Shown here piece by piece: positions 11,202 to 19,975 of a stretch of 64,000 nucleotides of DNA. Made by a program: the position numbers and the translations under genes. Below the pieces are notes generated by a model, which saw only the letters and a list, made by a program, of their open reading frames with translations, was not told where the DNA came from and searched no databases. Source of the stretch: Photorhabdus cinerea (GTDB lineage: Bacteria; Pseudomonadota; Gammaproteobacteria; Enterobacterales; Enterobacteriaceae); assembly GCF_011189575.1 (NCBI RefSeq), contig NZ_PUJW01000013.1, forward strand, positions 1 to 64,000, read 5' to 3'. Numbering within the stretch: position 1 is the first letter of the stretch; every line of letters starts with the position of its first letter.

Positions 11202-11741
11202 ATGAGCCGATTGATTAAAGAATTAAAATTTTTTGCCCGGAAGGCGGGCGGTAGCCATAAGACCTGCCATGACCGCATTCGGATTGCAGGGCGATTGGGT
11301 GCGTTGTTATTGAGCCTGAATATTCAGGTTAAAAGTCTCAGCCATTTGAAAGCCAAGCATGTGGAGCATTACGTTAATGCCCGTTTGTCTCAGGGGATCG
11401 CCAAGCGAACAGTGCAAAATGAAATGTCCGCGCTGCGTAATATTTTTCGCATGGCAGACAGGAATAAACTGGAAACTTCGCCACGTTTGAGCAATCTGGC
11501 ATTAGGATTAAGCGGAACCAGCCGCGCCGGAACGAAACAGTCGATCCCTGATGCTACGTTTCAGGTTATTTATCAGAAAGCCCTTGAACGTGATGCCGGA
11601 TTTGCCGTCACACTGAAACTTTCCCGATTGCTGGGACTTCGTCCTCAGGAAGCGGTGCAATGTAGCGCTTCACTAAAAAGCTGGCGCAAACAGTTGGATC
11701 AACCAGAGCTGAAACTTCATGTTTATTGCTGCATTACGTAA
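11202..11741 (+). pseudogene. Truncated phage-type tyrosine recombinase (integrase)
   Basis: The frame from ATG 11202 (preceded by AAGGGGAAACT) encodes the N-terminal SAM-like core-binding domain and the first part of the catalytic domain of an integrase (MSRLIKELKFFARKAGGSHK start; KRTVQNEMSALRNIFRMADR; LSRLLGLRPQEAV with the first catalytic Arg). The rest of the catalytic domain with the His-x-x-Arg and Tyr nucleophile is missing; the reading frame instead runs into the next gene fragment. It is a relic of a mobile element and cannot recombine DNA. Confidence 0.8.
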
Positions 11742-11931
11742 GCGCGGTACAACCTTAGCAGCTCTCTCTCGTGAAGCTGGACTCAGCTCATCAACATTAG
11801 CCAATGCACTCAGCAGGCAGTGGCCTAAAGGTGAATGGATAATCGCTAACTATCTTGAAATCCATCCTAGCGGTTATTTTGATAAACGTGGTCAAGTTAT
11901 TGAGAGTAAGGTTTGCAATAAATCACAATAA
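11719..11931 (+). pseudogene. Ner/SfsB-type HTH regulator, truncated and deleted
   Basis: The 70 codons match the middle of Mu Ner / SfsB (Nlp) proteins: IAALRKRGTTLAALSREAGL then SSTLANALSRQWPKGEWIIA. The usual N-terminal WHPADI residues are lost at the junction with the integrase fragment. About seven residues (normally PEIIWPSR) are missing between IHP and YFDKRGQ, so there is also an internal deletion. The HTH itself is nearly complete, so residual DNA binding cannot be excluded, but the gene looks decayed. Another Ner-like intact copy is not present in the window. Confidence 0.7.
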
Positions 11932-12494
11932 TAATTCGCTTTAATTTGTGATATGTTTCGTGAAAGTAATAAACTTCTATACAAAGCCCTGAGATTGAAA
12001 TGGCTGCTTAATTTGACCATTTTTTAAACCTCACGGCTTTTTGCATTTAAAATGCCATAGGAAAAAAGGAGATTATGTATTATCTGAAATAATTAGTACG
12101 CTAACTTTACTGTGATTGTATGAGATCTGGATCACAGATTGAAAAATATAACAACAGCAAAGTGATATTTTTGAGGTTTTTAGCAAAAAATAATGTGTAT
12201 AGAATAAAAAATATAATAAATTTTTTATTTAATATAAATTAGTTAAATATTTTGTTCGATTTCCTTCACCCGCTCCAGTTTTGTCTCTTCTTGAAAATAC
12301 CGAGTAGTTCACATTAAAAGTATATTTTTTTTATATGATGTAGCCAGGTTAATTACTGAGATATTGTTTAATATGAAAATAATCCCATTATTAAATCAGC
12401 CTCGAATCAGCTAGACGTGATGTATTTTGAATGTGGATACATCACCATAGAAAGCATTCTATAGTAAATAAATAATCAATAGAGACTGTTTACC
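11932..12494. other. AT-rich intergenic region before the acetyltransferase
   Basis: About 560 very AT-rich bases with no coding frame I can support and no clear repeat. The promoter of the downstream acetyltransferase is presumably here. Confidence 0.45.
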
Positions 12495-13127
12495 ATGAAA
12501 GAAAAACATTGGTCGAAAACCCAACTTTTACATAAAGTTGTAACCAATCAAAATATTATTATCAAAGGAACTCATAGCTACTACAGTGATTGTTGGAGTG
12601 GTGATTTTGAAGAATCTGTCGTGCGTTATTTATACGGTGATAAGATCAGTCTTCAATGGGAGCCTAAGTGGCCAATTGATAAATTGTATATTGGCGATTA
12701 TGTTTGCATAGCGGCTGAAACTATCATTCTTATGGGTGGAAATAATACGCACAGAGCCGATTGGTTCTGTTTATATCCATTCATGGAATATATTGAAGAC
12801 GCATATGTAGGCAAAGGTGATACGCATATTCATGATGGCGTGTGGCTTGGTATTCGTTCAATGATTATGCCAGGTGTCACTATCGGAGAAGGGGCTATAG
12901 TTGCGGCTAATAGCGTCGTCACTAAAGATGTTGAGCCATATAGTATTGTGGCTGGATCGCCTGCGAAATTAGTTAAATATCGATTTGAACCGCATATCAT
13001 AAATGAACTGTTAGCGTTAAAAATATATGATTGGTCAGAAGAGAAATTCAATGCTTTAAAACGATATCTCTGTTCTTCAGATATTAACGTGTTAATATCC
13101 GCTGTAAAATCATATGTAGAGAAATAG
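12495..13127 (+). CDS. CatB/Vat-type xenobiotic O-acetyltransferase
   Basis: 210 residues, the length of hexapeptide (left-handed beta-helix) acetyltransferases of the CatB/Vat group. Typical segments: SYYSDCWSGDFEESVVRYLYGDK near 30-50, IGDYVCIAAETIILMGGNN with the catalytic-type His in NNTHRADW (about 82), VWLGIRSMIMPGVTIGEGAIV, and the C-terminal VAGSPAKLVKYRF. Family members use acetyl-CoA to acetylate chloramphenicol or streptogramins; many chromosomal homologues have other small-molecule substrates, so resistance is not implied. Single gene, flanked by mobile-element scars and AT-rich DNA, suggesting acquisition. Confidence 0.88.
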   Translation: MKEKHWSKTQLLHKVVTNQNIIIKGTHSYYSDCWSGDFEESVVRYLYGDKISLQWEPKWPIDKLYIGDYVCIAAETIILMGGNNTHRADWFCLYPFMEYIEDAYVGKGDTHIHDGVWLGIRSMIMPGVTIGEGAIVAANSVVTKDVEPYSIVAGSPAKLVKYRFEPHIINELLALKIYDWSEEKFNALKRYLCSSDINVLISAVKSYVEK

Positions 13128-13211
13128 TTAATTAGGCTGGATTCAATAAGTATAACTTTTCACAATGTCTAATTACTGAATTATTTAATCGAAGTCTATT
13201 AGTTATTGGCT

Positions 13212-13250
13212 GAAATACCGTTTCGGAACTCAGATTGCAAACGGTATTTC
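13212..13250. repeat. 12-bp perfect inverted repeat
   Basis: GAAATACCGTTT at 13212-13223 and AAACGGTATTTC at 13239-13250 with a 15-base loop. It lies 85 bases after the acetyltransferase stop. No T-run follows, so it may be a mRNA 3' hairpin or a short palindromic repeat unit. Confidence 0.6.
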
Positions 13251-13382
13251 TCCGAAAGCAGTCTGCCTTTGACTCACTAAATAGAAAACATCGTACAATA
13301 GGGTGAAAAAAATAAGACAAGAAATTGCTGTTTTTTGTTTAATATTACTTCAATATAAAAGAAAGTATGCTACTATTCTTTT

Positions 13383-14348
13383 ATGAAAAGAAAAAATACA
13401 CCAACGCCACACGACGCTATTTTTAAAAAGTTTTTAAGTCATATTGATACCGCCAGAGATTTTCTAGAGATACACTTACCTACCACATTACGGGCTGTTT
13501 GTGATCTTAATACACTGCGGTTGGAATCAGGGTCGTTTATTGAGGGCAATCTGCGGGCACATTATTCCGACATTTTGTATTCACTAAAAACTACGCAGGG
13601 AGATAGTTATGTGTATTGTGTGATTGAACACCAAAGTTCCCCGGACAAGATGATGGCATTCCGGCTGATGCGTTACTGTATTTCAGCCATGCAATGGCAT
13701 CTGGAGCAGGGACATCAAAAATTGCCGCTGGTCATTCCGATATTGTTCTATCACGGAAAAATGCGGCCGTATCCGTGGAGTACCAACTGGTTCGATTGCT
13801 TCGATGCTTCGGCTCTGGCGGAAGAGCTCTATTCCAGCGCGTTTCCGTTGGTAGATGTGACGGTAATCCCCGACGATGAAATCCTGACGCACAAACGGGT
13901 CGCGCTACTGGAAATAGTGCAAAAACATATCCGGCAACGTGATATGGTGGAGCTACTGCAAGAGCTGGGCATATTGTTGGCGTATGATTATTACTATACA
14001 GGTGAGCAGTTAGAAAGCATGCTAAACTACTTACTACAGGTGGGAGATACCGCCGATCCAGAAGGTTTTATCCGGCGACTGGCAGAACAGTCCCCGAAGT
14101 ATGAGGAGGTACTGATGACAATAGCGCAGAAATTGGAACATAAAGCACGGCAAGAAGGGCTTCAAGAAGGGCTTCAAGAAGGGCTTCAAGAAGGATTACA
14201 GAAAGGTGAAAAAAAAGGTGAAAAAAAAGGTGAAAAAAAGGCGAGTCTGAGAATTGCCAGTGCATTAATAGACATTGGTATCGATCGTGAAACGGTAATG
14301 AAAACCACTGGATTGAGCCAGAGCGAACTTGAACAAATACGCCATTGA
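13383..14348 (+). CDS. Rpn family recombination-promoting nuclease (Transposase_31), long form RpnL
   Basis: 321 residues. N-terminal PD-(D/E)xK nuclease of the Rpn/PF04754 family: TPHDAIFKKFLSHIDTARDF, D63 in AHYSDIL, then E82-x-Q84 in VIEHQSSPDKM, followed by FRLMRYCISAMQWHL and LPLVIPILFYHG. Rpn proteins are Mg-dependent DNases first seen to promote RecA-independent recombination and later described as toxic antiphage nucleases restrained by a small protein made from the 3' end of the same gene. The C-terminus carries tandem EGLQ and KGEK repeats, then the conserved SLRIASALIDIG...TGLSQSELEQI tail. ATG 13383 is the only plausible start; it lacks a strong ribosome site. Confidence 0.92.
   Translation: MKRKNTPTPHDAIFKKFLSHIDTARDFLEIHLPTTLRAVCDLNTLRLESGSFIEGNLRAHYSDILYSLKTTQGDSYVYCVIEHQSSPDKMMAFRLMRYCISAMQWHLEQGHQKLPLVIPILFYHGKMRPYPWSTNWFDCFDASALAEELYSSAFPLVDVTVIPDDEILTHKRVALLEIVQKHIRQRDMVELLQELGILLAYDYYYTGEQLESMLNYLLQVGDTADPEGFIRRLAEQSPKYEEVLMTIAQKLEHKARQEGLQEGLQEGLQEGLQKGEKKGEKKGEKKASLRIASALIDIGIDRETVMKTTGLSQSELEQIRH
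14115..14348 (+). CDS. Internal RpnS-type small protein within rpn
   Basis: An in-frame ATG at codon 245 of the rpn gene (14115) is preceded by AGGAGG with a 5-base spacer, a near-perfect ribosome site in the middle of a coding region and much stronger than that of the long form. It would make a 77-residue protein (MTIAQKLEHKARQ start) comprising only the repeat and C-terminal helical domain. In characterised Rpn genes such an internal product (RpnS) inhibits the full-length nuclease. Production here is inferred from the site. Confidence 0.75.
   Translation: MTIAQKLEHKARQEGLQEGLQEGLQEGLQKGEKKGEKKGEKKASLRIASALIDIGIDRETVMKTTGLSQSELEQIRH
14152..14240 (+). repeat. Two adjacent 12-bp tandem repeat tracts inside rpn
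   Basis: Four near-identical units of GAAGGGCTTCAA encode EGLQ repeats, then three units of AAAGGTGAAAAA encode KGEK repeats. Twelve-base units keep the frame, so slippage would change linker length in both long and small Rpn products without breaking them. Confidence 0.9.
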
Positions 14349-14449
14349 TTCGTGCTGAGAGCTTTAATCGGTATTTAAAGGTTCGTGTTAAAAGAGGGGG
14401 GCTTGTCCGGCGACTGGCAGAACAGTTCCCGAAGTATGAGGAGGTACTG

Positions 14450-14623
14450 ATGACAATAGCGCAAAGATTGGAACATGAAGCACGTCAAGAAGGATTACAG
14501 ATGGGTAGAAAACTGGCGGTTGTGAAAATCGTGTGTGCAATGATAAATACGGGTATCGACCGTAAAACGATAATTAAAATGATTGTGATGAGCCAGAGTA
14601 AGCTTGAACAAATAGACGATTGA
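14450..14623 (+). CDS. Free-standing RpnS-like protein (duplicated Rpn C-terminal module)
   Basis: Bases from 14406 on duplicate the 3' part of the rpn gene (from 14071), starting with the same TCCGGCGACTGGCAGAACAG run. ATG 14450 is the counterpart of the internal start at 14115 and keeps the AGGAGG-5-ATG ribosome site. The 57-residue product (MTIAQRLEHEARQEGLQMG, then VKIVCAMINTGIDRKTIIK and SQSKLEQI) lacks the repeat tracts and differs at many residues from RpnS. The frame also runs upstream to 14345 without a start signal. It is either a second, diverged inhibitor gene or the remnant of a second rpn gene whose nuclease part was lost. Confidence 0.72.
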   Translation: MTIAQRLEHEARQEGLQMGRKLAVVKIVCAMINTGIDRKTIIKMIVMSQSKLEQIDD

Positions 14624-15024
14624 CTTATACCGATGCCTTAATCGGTATGAAAATTCGTGTAAATAAGTGCACGAAACTTTACATGGAAGCGATATATTAT
14701 TTGGATAAGTTTGAAGTCATACTTTTTCTGTCTGGTATTGAGCTTTTTAATTGAAATAGTATTTGAATAGTTAAAAAATATTCTTCAAATAGAACATTCG
14801 AAACATCGTAATCCAATGAATTTTATTTTGGAAGTGGCAGCCGGATTGGTTGCCTATACCTTCCAATCTAAAAAAACTAAGTCTGAGTCCATGTATCTCT
14901 GAATGAGTTGTTCTTAGAGCAGAAGGTATTTCTGTTATTGGTAAATTCAATCGCTGAAATCAGCCCGCTTAATTTATTGGCAAGGCTGAAATGGGTTGAA
15001 TTGAGCCGTAATACGAAAATGAAT
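14624..15024. other. Intergenic region between rpn module and DJ-1/PfpI gene
   Basis: About 400 AT-rich bases; no gene, RNA or terminator recognised. Genes on both sides converge on it. Confidence 0.4.
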
Positions 15025-15873
15025 TCAGTATATATCTGATATTCTCTTGGCACTTCTAATCAATATTTCTTTATAATCAGGCGTCTTTTTTTCCACATTG
15101 GAAAATATAGCCTGACGTGTGGCATTGGTTATCTCTTTTCCTGCGAATTCTGGAATGCCGCTATTGAACGGAGGTTTTGGGTTATATTGCAGTGCCAATT
15201 GAGCTATTTGTGCGTGTTCTTCATCTTTAATTTCCGCGAGCAATGTTAAACCAAAATCAATCCCCGCAGTAACTCCGCCTCCTGTGATCCGGTTTCTATC
15301 GATAACGACTCTTTTATTGACCGGTATTGCACCGAACTTGCTGAGATTGTCCATCATCGACCAATGAGTCGCCGCTTTATACCCTTTTAGCAAGCCAGCG
15401 GCTCCTAGCAGAATAGATCCTGTACACACGCTTGTTACCCAAGATGCTTTACTGCCCGCTTTATGTATCCAATCAAGCATGTCTAATTCGTTAAGCAAAG
15501 CATAAGGATTTCCTGTACCGGGAACACATAAGATATCAACTTTGTCTAACTGCTCAAATGTTATGCTTGGTGAGAATGATATATGTTCCAGCTCAGTACG
15601 TACTGGAAGTAAATCGCGCCAAACATATTCAATATTTAACCATTCTCCTACTGCAAGAACCGTCGCGGGACCAATCATATCAAGGGGTGTAATGCCCGGA
15701 AAAATGACAAAAGCGAGGGTGGGCTTTCCTCCAGATGATGCTTTCATTGCCGAAGGTAATGCTACAGAGTGTTCTTTGGCAAAAGCGTTCTGATTGGCAA
15801 AACTGCCTATTGATGAAATTGTCAGTGCAGATTTAATAATAAAATTTCTTCTATCAATAGATATATTTTTCAT
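15025..15873 (-). CDS. DJ-1/PfpI family protein with Tat-type signal
   Basis: 282 residues. The N-terminus (DRRNFIIKSALTISSIG, then FANQNAFA) is a twin-arginine type leader, so the protein is probably exported folded to the periplasm. The rest is a DJ-1/PfpI domain: FVIFPGITPLDMIGPATVL, and the nucleophile elbow VTSVCTGSILLGAAGLL with Cys, THWSMMD. Family relatives include isonitrile hydratase-like enzymes and glutamine amidotransferase-fold proteins; substrate unknown. Ribosome site AAGGA lies 9 bases upstream. It is divergent from the GlxA-type regulator at 16049, which carries the same fold as sensor domain, so the regulator probably controls it. Confidence 0.88.
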   Translation of the reverse strand: MKNISIDRRNFIIKSALTISSIGSFANQNAFAKEHSVALPSAMKASSGGKPTLAFVIFPGITPLDMIGPATVLAVGEWLNIEYVWRDLLPVRTELEHISFSPSITFEQLDKVDILCVPGTGNPYALLNELDMLDWIHKAGSKASWVTSVCTGSILLGAAGLLKGYKAATHWSMMDNLSKFGAIPVNKRVVIDRNRITGGGVTAGIDFGLTLLAEIKDEEHAQIAQLALQYNPKPPFNSGIPEFAGKEITNATRQAIFSNVEKKTPDYKEILIRSAKRISDIY

Positions 15874-16048
15874 GGCGAAATTTTCCTTATCGAGATTGAA
15901 AGCGAACCGAAATACGTGTGCCGTTACCTTTATCGATCGCTGAATATTTATATTCCCGGTAGTGAATTGATGGGATAACTGTAACCGTTAGTTAATTGGC
16001 GTATATGCCAATATTGCGACGATTTACGCCAAGTGCCATAATTTCCTT

Positions 16049-17020
16049 ATGAACATCAAAACTCTCTATTTTCTGATCTTCCCCAATATAAATCTGCTGG
16101 ATCTTTCAGGGCCATTGCAGGTCTTTACAACAGCTAATGATCTGGCAGAGAAGTCCGGTCACAGACAACCCTACACCATAAAAGTCGTGGCTTGTGATCC
16201 CGGGCAAGTAATGACAGAGGCCGGAATAAGTGTACAGGCAGAGCCCCTGCCTGAGCTGGATTCTCCCGCTGATACTTTGATCGTTGTAGGGGGAATCGGC
16301 GTTGAGTCAGCGGCGAACCATCCGCCATTGCGTAATTGGTTAAAGGGACATGCACCTTTGGCTAGGCGTATTGTGTCTATATGCAGTGGGGCATTCGTTC
16401 TGGCTGCCTGCGGGTTGCTTGATGGCCGCCGAGTCGTCACTCATTGGAGCAGCTGCGCGGAACTGGCCCGGCGTTACAGTAAATTACAGGTAGAATGTGA
16501 TCCCATCTTTATTCAGGATGGTCCGGTGTGGACTTCTGCCGGTGTTACCGCAGGCATCGATCTGGCTTTGGCGCTGCTGGAAGAAGATCTCGGTCATAAA
16601 ATGGCACTGGATGTTGCACGGAACCTTGTTATGTTTCTTAAACGTCCTGGTGGGCAAGAACAGTTTAGTGCTCCGCTGGCGTTACAAAGTAGCACAAGTA
16701 AATTTGCAGATCTGCACGCCTGGATGACCAACAATTTGGCAGGTGATCTTTCAGTGATAGCCTTGGCCGCTCGTGCCAATATGAGTGAGCGTAGCTTCGT
16801 GCGCCACTACGGCCAACATGTAGGAATTACGCCAGCCAAAGCGGTGGAGCGATTCCGTCTGGAAGCAGCCCGTCATCTTTTGGTTGAATCCACGCTATCG
16901 CTCAAGTGTATAACTTCCCGTTGTGGTTTCGGCTGTGAAGACACTTTACGCCGTAGTTTCTGCCGGGCGTTCGGTAGTACGCCGCAGGATTATCGCAAGC
17001 ACTTCAGGACGACGCTTTAA
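16049..17020 (+). CDS. GlxA-type transcriptional regulator (DJ-1/PfpI + AraC HTH)
   Basis: 323 residues. N-terminal DJ-1/PfpI-like sensor domain (1-190: LIFPNINLLDLSGPLQVF; elbow VSICSGAFVLAACGLLDGR; VVTHWSSC) and C-terminal AraC/XylS double helix-turn-helix (about 225-318: ALAARANMSERSFVRHY, RFRLEAARHLLVES, CGFGCEDTLRRSF). Binds DNA as a regulator; the ligand is unknown. Only about 175 bases separate it from the divergent DJ-1/PfpI gene, the likely target. Its 3' end abuts the 3' end of prpR. Confidence 0.9.
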   Translation: MNIKTLYFLIFPNINLLDLSGPLQVFTTANDLAEKSGHRQPYTIKVVACDPGQVMTEAGISVQAEPLPELDSPADTLIVVGGIGVESAANHPPLRNWLKGHAPLARRIVSICSGAFVLAACGLLDGRRVVTHWSSCAELARRYSKLQVECDPIFIQDGPVWTSAGVTAGIDLALALLEEDLGHKMALDVARNLVMFLKRPGGQEQFSAPLALQSSTSKFADLHAWMTNNLAGDLSVIALAARANMSERSFVRHYGQHVGITPAKAVERFRLEAARHLLVESTLSLKCITSRCGFGCEDTLRRSFCRAFGSTPQDYRKHFRTTL

Positions 17021-17021
17021 A

Positions 17022-18719
17022 TCACTTTTTCGTCAATATTTGTTTCTTTATTCCCGTATTCCCGGCCGTTTCCTGTTTCAATCGTCGCCACAACGTAGTA
17101 CGGCTGATCCCCAGATATTCCGCAGTTGCACGGTGGTTGCCAGAAAATCGTTTCAAGGTTTCATGAGCTGAAAGTGGTGCAACATGTGAAGATTGTTCGG
17201 TCAGAGAAGGTTTTATACTTTTTTCTGCTGGTCTGGATGCAAGTTGGCGCTCCGGTGAAAGGGCTAATATCAATTCTGGTGTTAATGTATGCTCAGGATG
17301 GGCACTGAGGTATAACGTGAGCCGCTCCATGAGATTACGCAGTTCCCGGACATTACCGGGCCAATGATAGGCTTGCAATGCCTGCTGACAGGCAGAAAGC
17401 TCTTGCACTCTTGATTGTGATACCGGCAAGTTTAATGCAGCAAATGCTCGTCGCAGATATTCTAGCGCCAATATACCAATATCGTTGCCTCTTTCTCTGA
17501 GAGCTGGAATGTTGATCCGTAATACACTCAGACGATAGAACAGGTCTGTTCGAAAACGCCCTTCTTGCACCCAGGTATCCAAATCGCAATGTGTGGCGCA
17601 AATGATCCGAACATCAACGGCAATTGGGCGGTGTCCTCCTACTCTGACAACGGATTTTTCTTCCAGTACTCTTAATAGCCGTGTCTGAAGAGGTAATGGC
17701 ATTTCACCAATTTCATCCAGAAATAGCGTGCCTCGATGAGCAACTTCAAAAAGACCAGCACGCCCTCCACGCTGGGAGCCGGTAAAAGCCCCTTCTTCAT
17801 AACCAAACAATTCAGCTTCCAGCAGGGATTCAGCAATGGCTCCACAGTTAACGGCAACAAACGGACGCCGATGTTTTCCAGTAACTTGACCATACCGTAG
17901 GGTATATTCATGGTGAATGGCTTGAGCCACCAGCTCTTTCCCTGTACCACTTTCCCCTTGTATCAGCACTGTGGCAGGAGAACGGGCATATAACATGATG
18001 GTGTTGCGCACATGCTCCATCACTGTTGAATCTCCCCGGATATCACTGAGAGTGTGACGGATATGTAAGGTATTCTCTGTTGGATAGGTAGAAATGGAAG
18101 CCAGGTTGAGCTTGGTCATTCTGGCGATATCCAGAGCATCATGAAATGCCTGGCGAATAGAGTCGGCAGAATAGACAAAGACCCCCACAAGTTCAGCCTC
18201 ATAAGCGAGATCGGTAATGAGTCCGGCACCGACAATTACCTTGATGCCGATAGCTTTTAATGCGTTGATCTGGGCCCGTGCATCTTCTTCCGTTACGTAG
18301 CTGCGCTGCTCAATACGCAAGTTGAATCGTTGCTGAAATTCTTCCAGTGCAGGCAATGTATTTTGATAGGTGATAACGCCAATGCGGGAGCTGATTTGTC
18401 GTGCGCGGGCCAATGCCTGCATAAAATCGAACCCGCTGGCCTTAGCAATGATAACAGGTACAGATAAACGACGTTTCAAATAGGCGCCATTGGAGCCGGC
18501 ACAGAGCACCGCATCACAACGTTCGGTTGTCAAGCGCTTACGAATATGCTGGACTGCATTTTCAAAACCAAGTTGGATTGGCGTGATATCTGCCTGATGG
18601 TCGAACTCTGGCGTGATATCGCGGAATAGATCAAAAAGACGGGAAACAGATACTGTCCAAATGACCGGTTTTTCACTGCTATCACGACCTACTGGACCTA
18701 CTGATTGTGCTTCTGCCAT
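17022..18719 (-). CDS. prpR: PrpR, sigma-54-dependent activator of propionate catabolism
   Basis: 565 residues from ATG 18719, which has AGGGGGAACAGG directly upstream; the frame is open further to 18851 but that part lies over the operator region and is not conserved. Order: PrpR_N effector domain sensing 2-methylcitrate (20-200: [35 protein letters not shown]), AAA+ module with [11 protein letters not shown]alker A and GAFTGS ([13 protein letters not shown]) that contacts sigma-54, and a Fis-type HTH at the end ([17 protein letters not shown]). It activates the divergent prpBCDE operon. C-terminus is slightly longer than in E. coli. Confidence 0.95.
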   Translation of the reverse strand: MAEAQSVGPVGRDSSEKPVIWTVSVSRLFDLFRDITPEFDHQADITPIQLGFENAVQHIRKRLTTERCDAVLCAGSNGAYLKRRLSVPVIIAKASGFDFMQALARARQISSRIGVITYQNTLPALEEFQQRFNLRIEQRSYVTEEDARAQINALKAIGIKVIVGAGLITDLAYEAELVGVFVYSADSIRQAFHDALDIARMTKLNLASISTYPTENTLHIRHTLSDIRGDSTVMEHVRNTIMLYARSPATVLIQGESGTGKELVAQAIHHEYTLRYGQVTGKHRRPFVAVNCGAIAESLLEAELFGYEEGAFTGSQRGGRAGLFEVAHRGTLFLDEIGEMPLPLQTRLLRVLEEKSVVRVGGHRPIAVDVRIICATHCDLDTWVQEGRFRTDLFYRLSVLRINIPALRERGNDIGILALEYLRRAFAALNLPVSQSRVQELSACQQALQAYHWPGNVRELRNLMERLTLYLSAHPEHTLTPELILALSPERQLASRPAEKSIKPSLTEQSSHVAPLSAHETLKRFSGNHRATAEYLGISRTTLWRRLKQETAGNTGIKKQILTKK

Positions 18720-18786
18720 CCTGTTCCCCCTAAATTGTGTGCGCTGTTTTCGTTTTTCCCACGACAATAATTCAATGTTTCTAAAT

Positions 18787-18833
18787 TGTTTCATAAATGT
18801 TTCATGAAACAATGGATGATTTATTATGAAACA
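18787..18833. promoter_or_regulatory. Candidate PrpR operator with nested inverted repeats
   Basis: A perfect 14-bp palindrome TGTTTCATGAAACA (18798-18811) sits inside a wider inverted repeat, TGTTTCAT (18787-18794) and ATGAAACA (18826-18833). All four half-sites share TGTTTCAT. Its place between prpR and prpB, about 135-180 bases upstream of the sigma-54 promoter, fits an enhancer bound by PrpR. Assignment by position, not by known sequence. Confidence 0.7.
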
Positions 18834-18967
18834 AATACGATTTTGTATCAATGATGCTTTCCTACAGCATAGAAAATGTCTTAAATGCTATTTTTTAATT
18901 TAAAAACAATGCATTGACTCTTAAATTATCTTTATTTTTGAGTTTGCTAATCATCTTTTACTCTGAT

Positions 18968-18983
18968 TGGCACATACATTGCT
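18968..18983 (+). promoter_or_regulatory. Sigma-54 promoter of prpBCDE
   Basis: TGGCAC-N5-TTGCT, an exact match to the -24/-12 consensus with GG at 18969-18970 and GC at 18981-18982, ending 42 bases before the prpB ATG. Confidence 0.94.
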
Positions 18984-19025
18984 TTATAACAAATAAATTT
19001 CATTTTAATAACAATAAGGTTATGT

Positions 19026-19916
19026 ATGGCGCTTTCTTCTGCTGGTTTGGCATTTCGTCAGGCTATAGAAACTGAATCTCCATTACAGGTTGTTGGTACT
19101 ATCAATGCTAACCATGCATTGTTGGCAAAACGAGCGGGTTATAAAGCCATTTATCTCTCTGGTGGTGGTGTAGCGGCGGGTTCATTGGGCATGCCTGATC
19201 TGGGAATTTCAACATTGGATGATGTACTGATAGATATTCGCCGTATCACGGATGTATGCGATTTGCCATTGCTGGTGGATGCCGATATCGGTTTTGGCTC
19301 TTCTGCCTTTAATGTGGCCCGCACAGTGCGTTCAATGATTAAAGCTGGTGCTGCGGGGTTACATATTGAGGATCAGGTCGGCGCGAAGCGCTGCGGCCAT
19401 CGTCCGAATAAAGAGATTGTGTCTAAAGGGGAAATGGTTGATCGCATTAAAGCCGCCGTTGATGCTCGTACTGATAAGAATTTCGTCATTATGGCTCGCA
19501 CGGATGCTTTAGCTGTTGAAGGTTTAGAAACGGCGCTTGACAGGGCTAAAGCCTATATTGAAGCGGGGGCGGATATGCTGTTTCCGGAGGCTATCACTGA
19601 ATTGCACATGTATAAAGCATTTGCGTCAACAACCGGGGTTCCAGTGCTGGCTAATATTACCGAATTTGGGGCGACTCCACTTTTCACTATTGAAGAGTTG
19701 AAAAGTGTGGATGTCTCCATTGCGCTTTACCCGCTTTCTGCTTTCCGGGCAATGAATAAGGCCGCCGAGCAGGTTTACACCACACTTCGCCGCGAAGGGA
19801 CACAGAAGAATGTGATCAGCATGATGCAAACTCGCAACGAGCTGTACGAAAGCATCAATTACTACGATTTTGAACAAAAACTGGATGTGCTTTTCTCCCA
19901 GAAAAAATCTCAATGA
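19026..19916 (+). CDS. prpB: 2-methylisocitrate lyase
   Basis: Splits 2-methylisocitrate into succinate and pyruvate, the last step of the methylcitrate cycle, in the cytoplasm. 296 residues, the normal length. PEP mutase/isocitrate lyase barrel: [27 protein letters not shown] metal site, and the catalytic loop [12 protein letters not shown] with Cys near 123. The ATG at 19026 gives the family N-terminus ([14 protein letters not shown]); an ATG four bases earlier is out of frame. First gene of the operon behind the sigma-54 promoter. Confidence 0.97.
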   Translation: MALSSAGLAFRQAIETESPLQVVGTINANHALLAKRAGYKAIYLSGGGVAAGSLGMPDLGISTLDDVLIDIRRITDVCDLPLLVDADIGFGSSAFNVARTVRSMIKAGAAGLHIEDQVGAKRCGHRPNKEIVSKGEMVDRIKAAVDARTDKNFVIMARTDALAVEGLETALDRAKAYIEAGADMLFPEAITELHMYKAFASTTGVPVLANITEFGATPLFTIEELKSVDVSIALYPLSAFRAMNKAAEQVYTTLRREGTQKNVISMMQTRNELYESINYYDFEQKLDVLFSQKKSQ

Positions 19917-19975
19917 CGAAACAGTTCCACCCAATTTCATCATTTTATGTGGCATAAAACAGTAGAGGTGATCCC

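Noticed and set aside
14152..14240. Regular repeats that could suggest a CRISPR or minisatellite
   Set aside because: The units are 12 bp without spacers and lie in frame inside the rpn gene.
18720..18851. Longer PrpR N-terminus from a start at 18851
   Set aside because: The extra residues are encoded by the palindromic operator DNA and a good AGGGGG ribosome site precedes ATG 18719.
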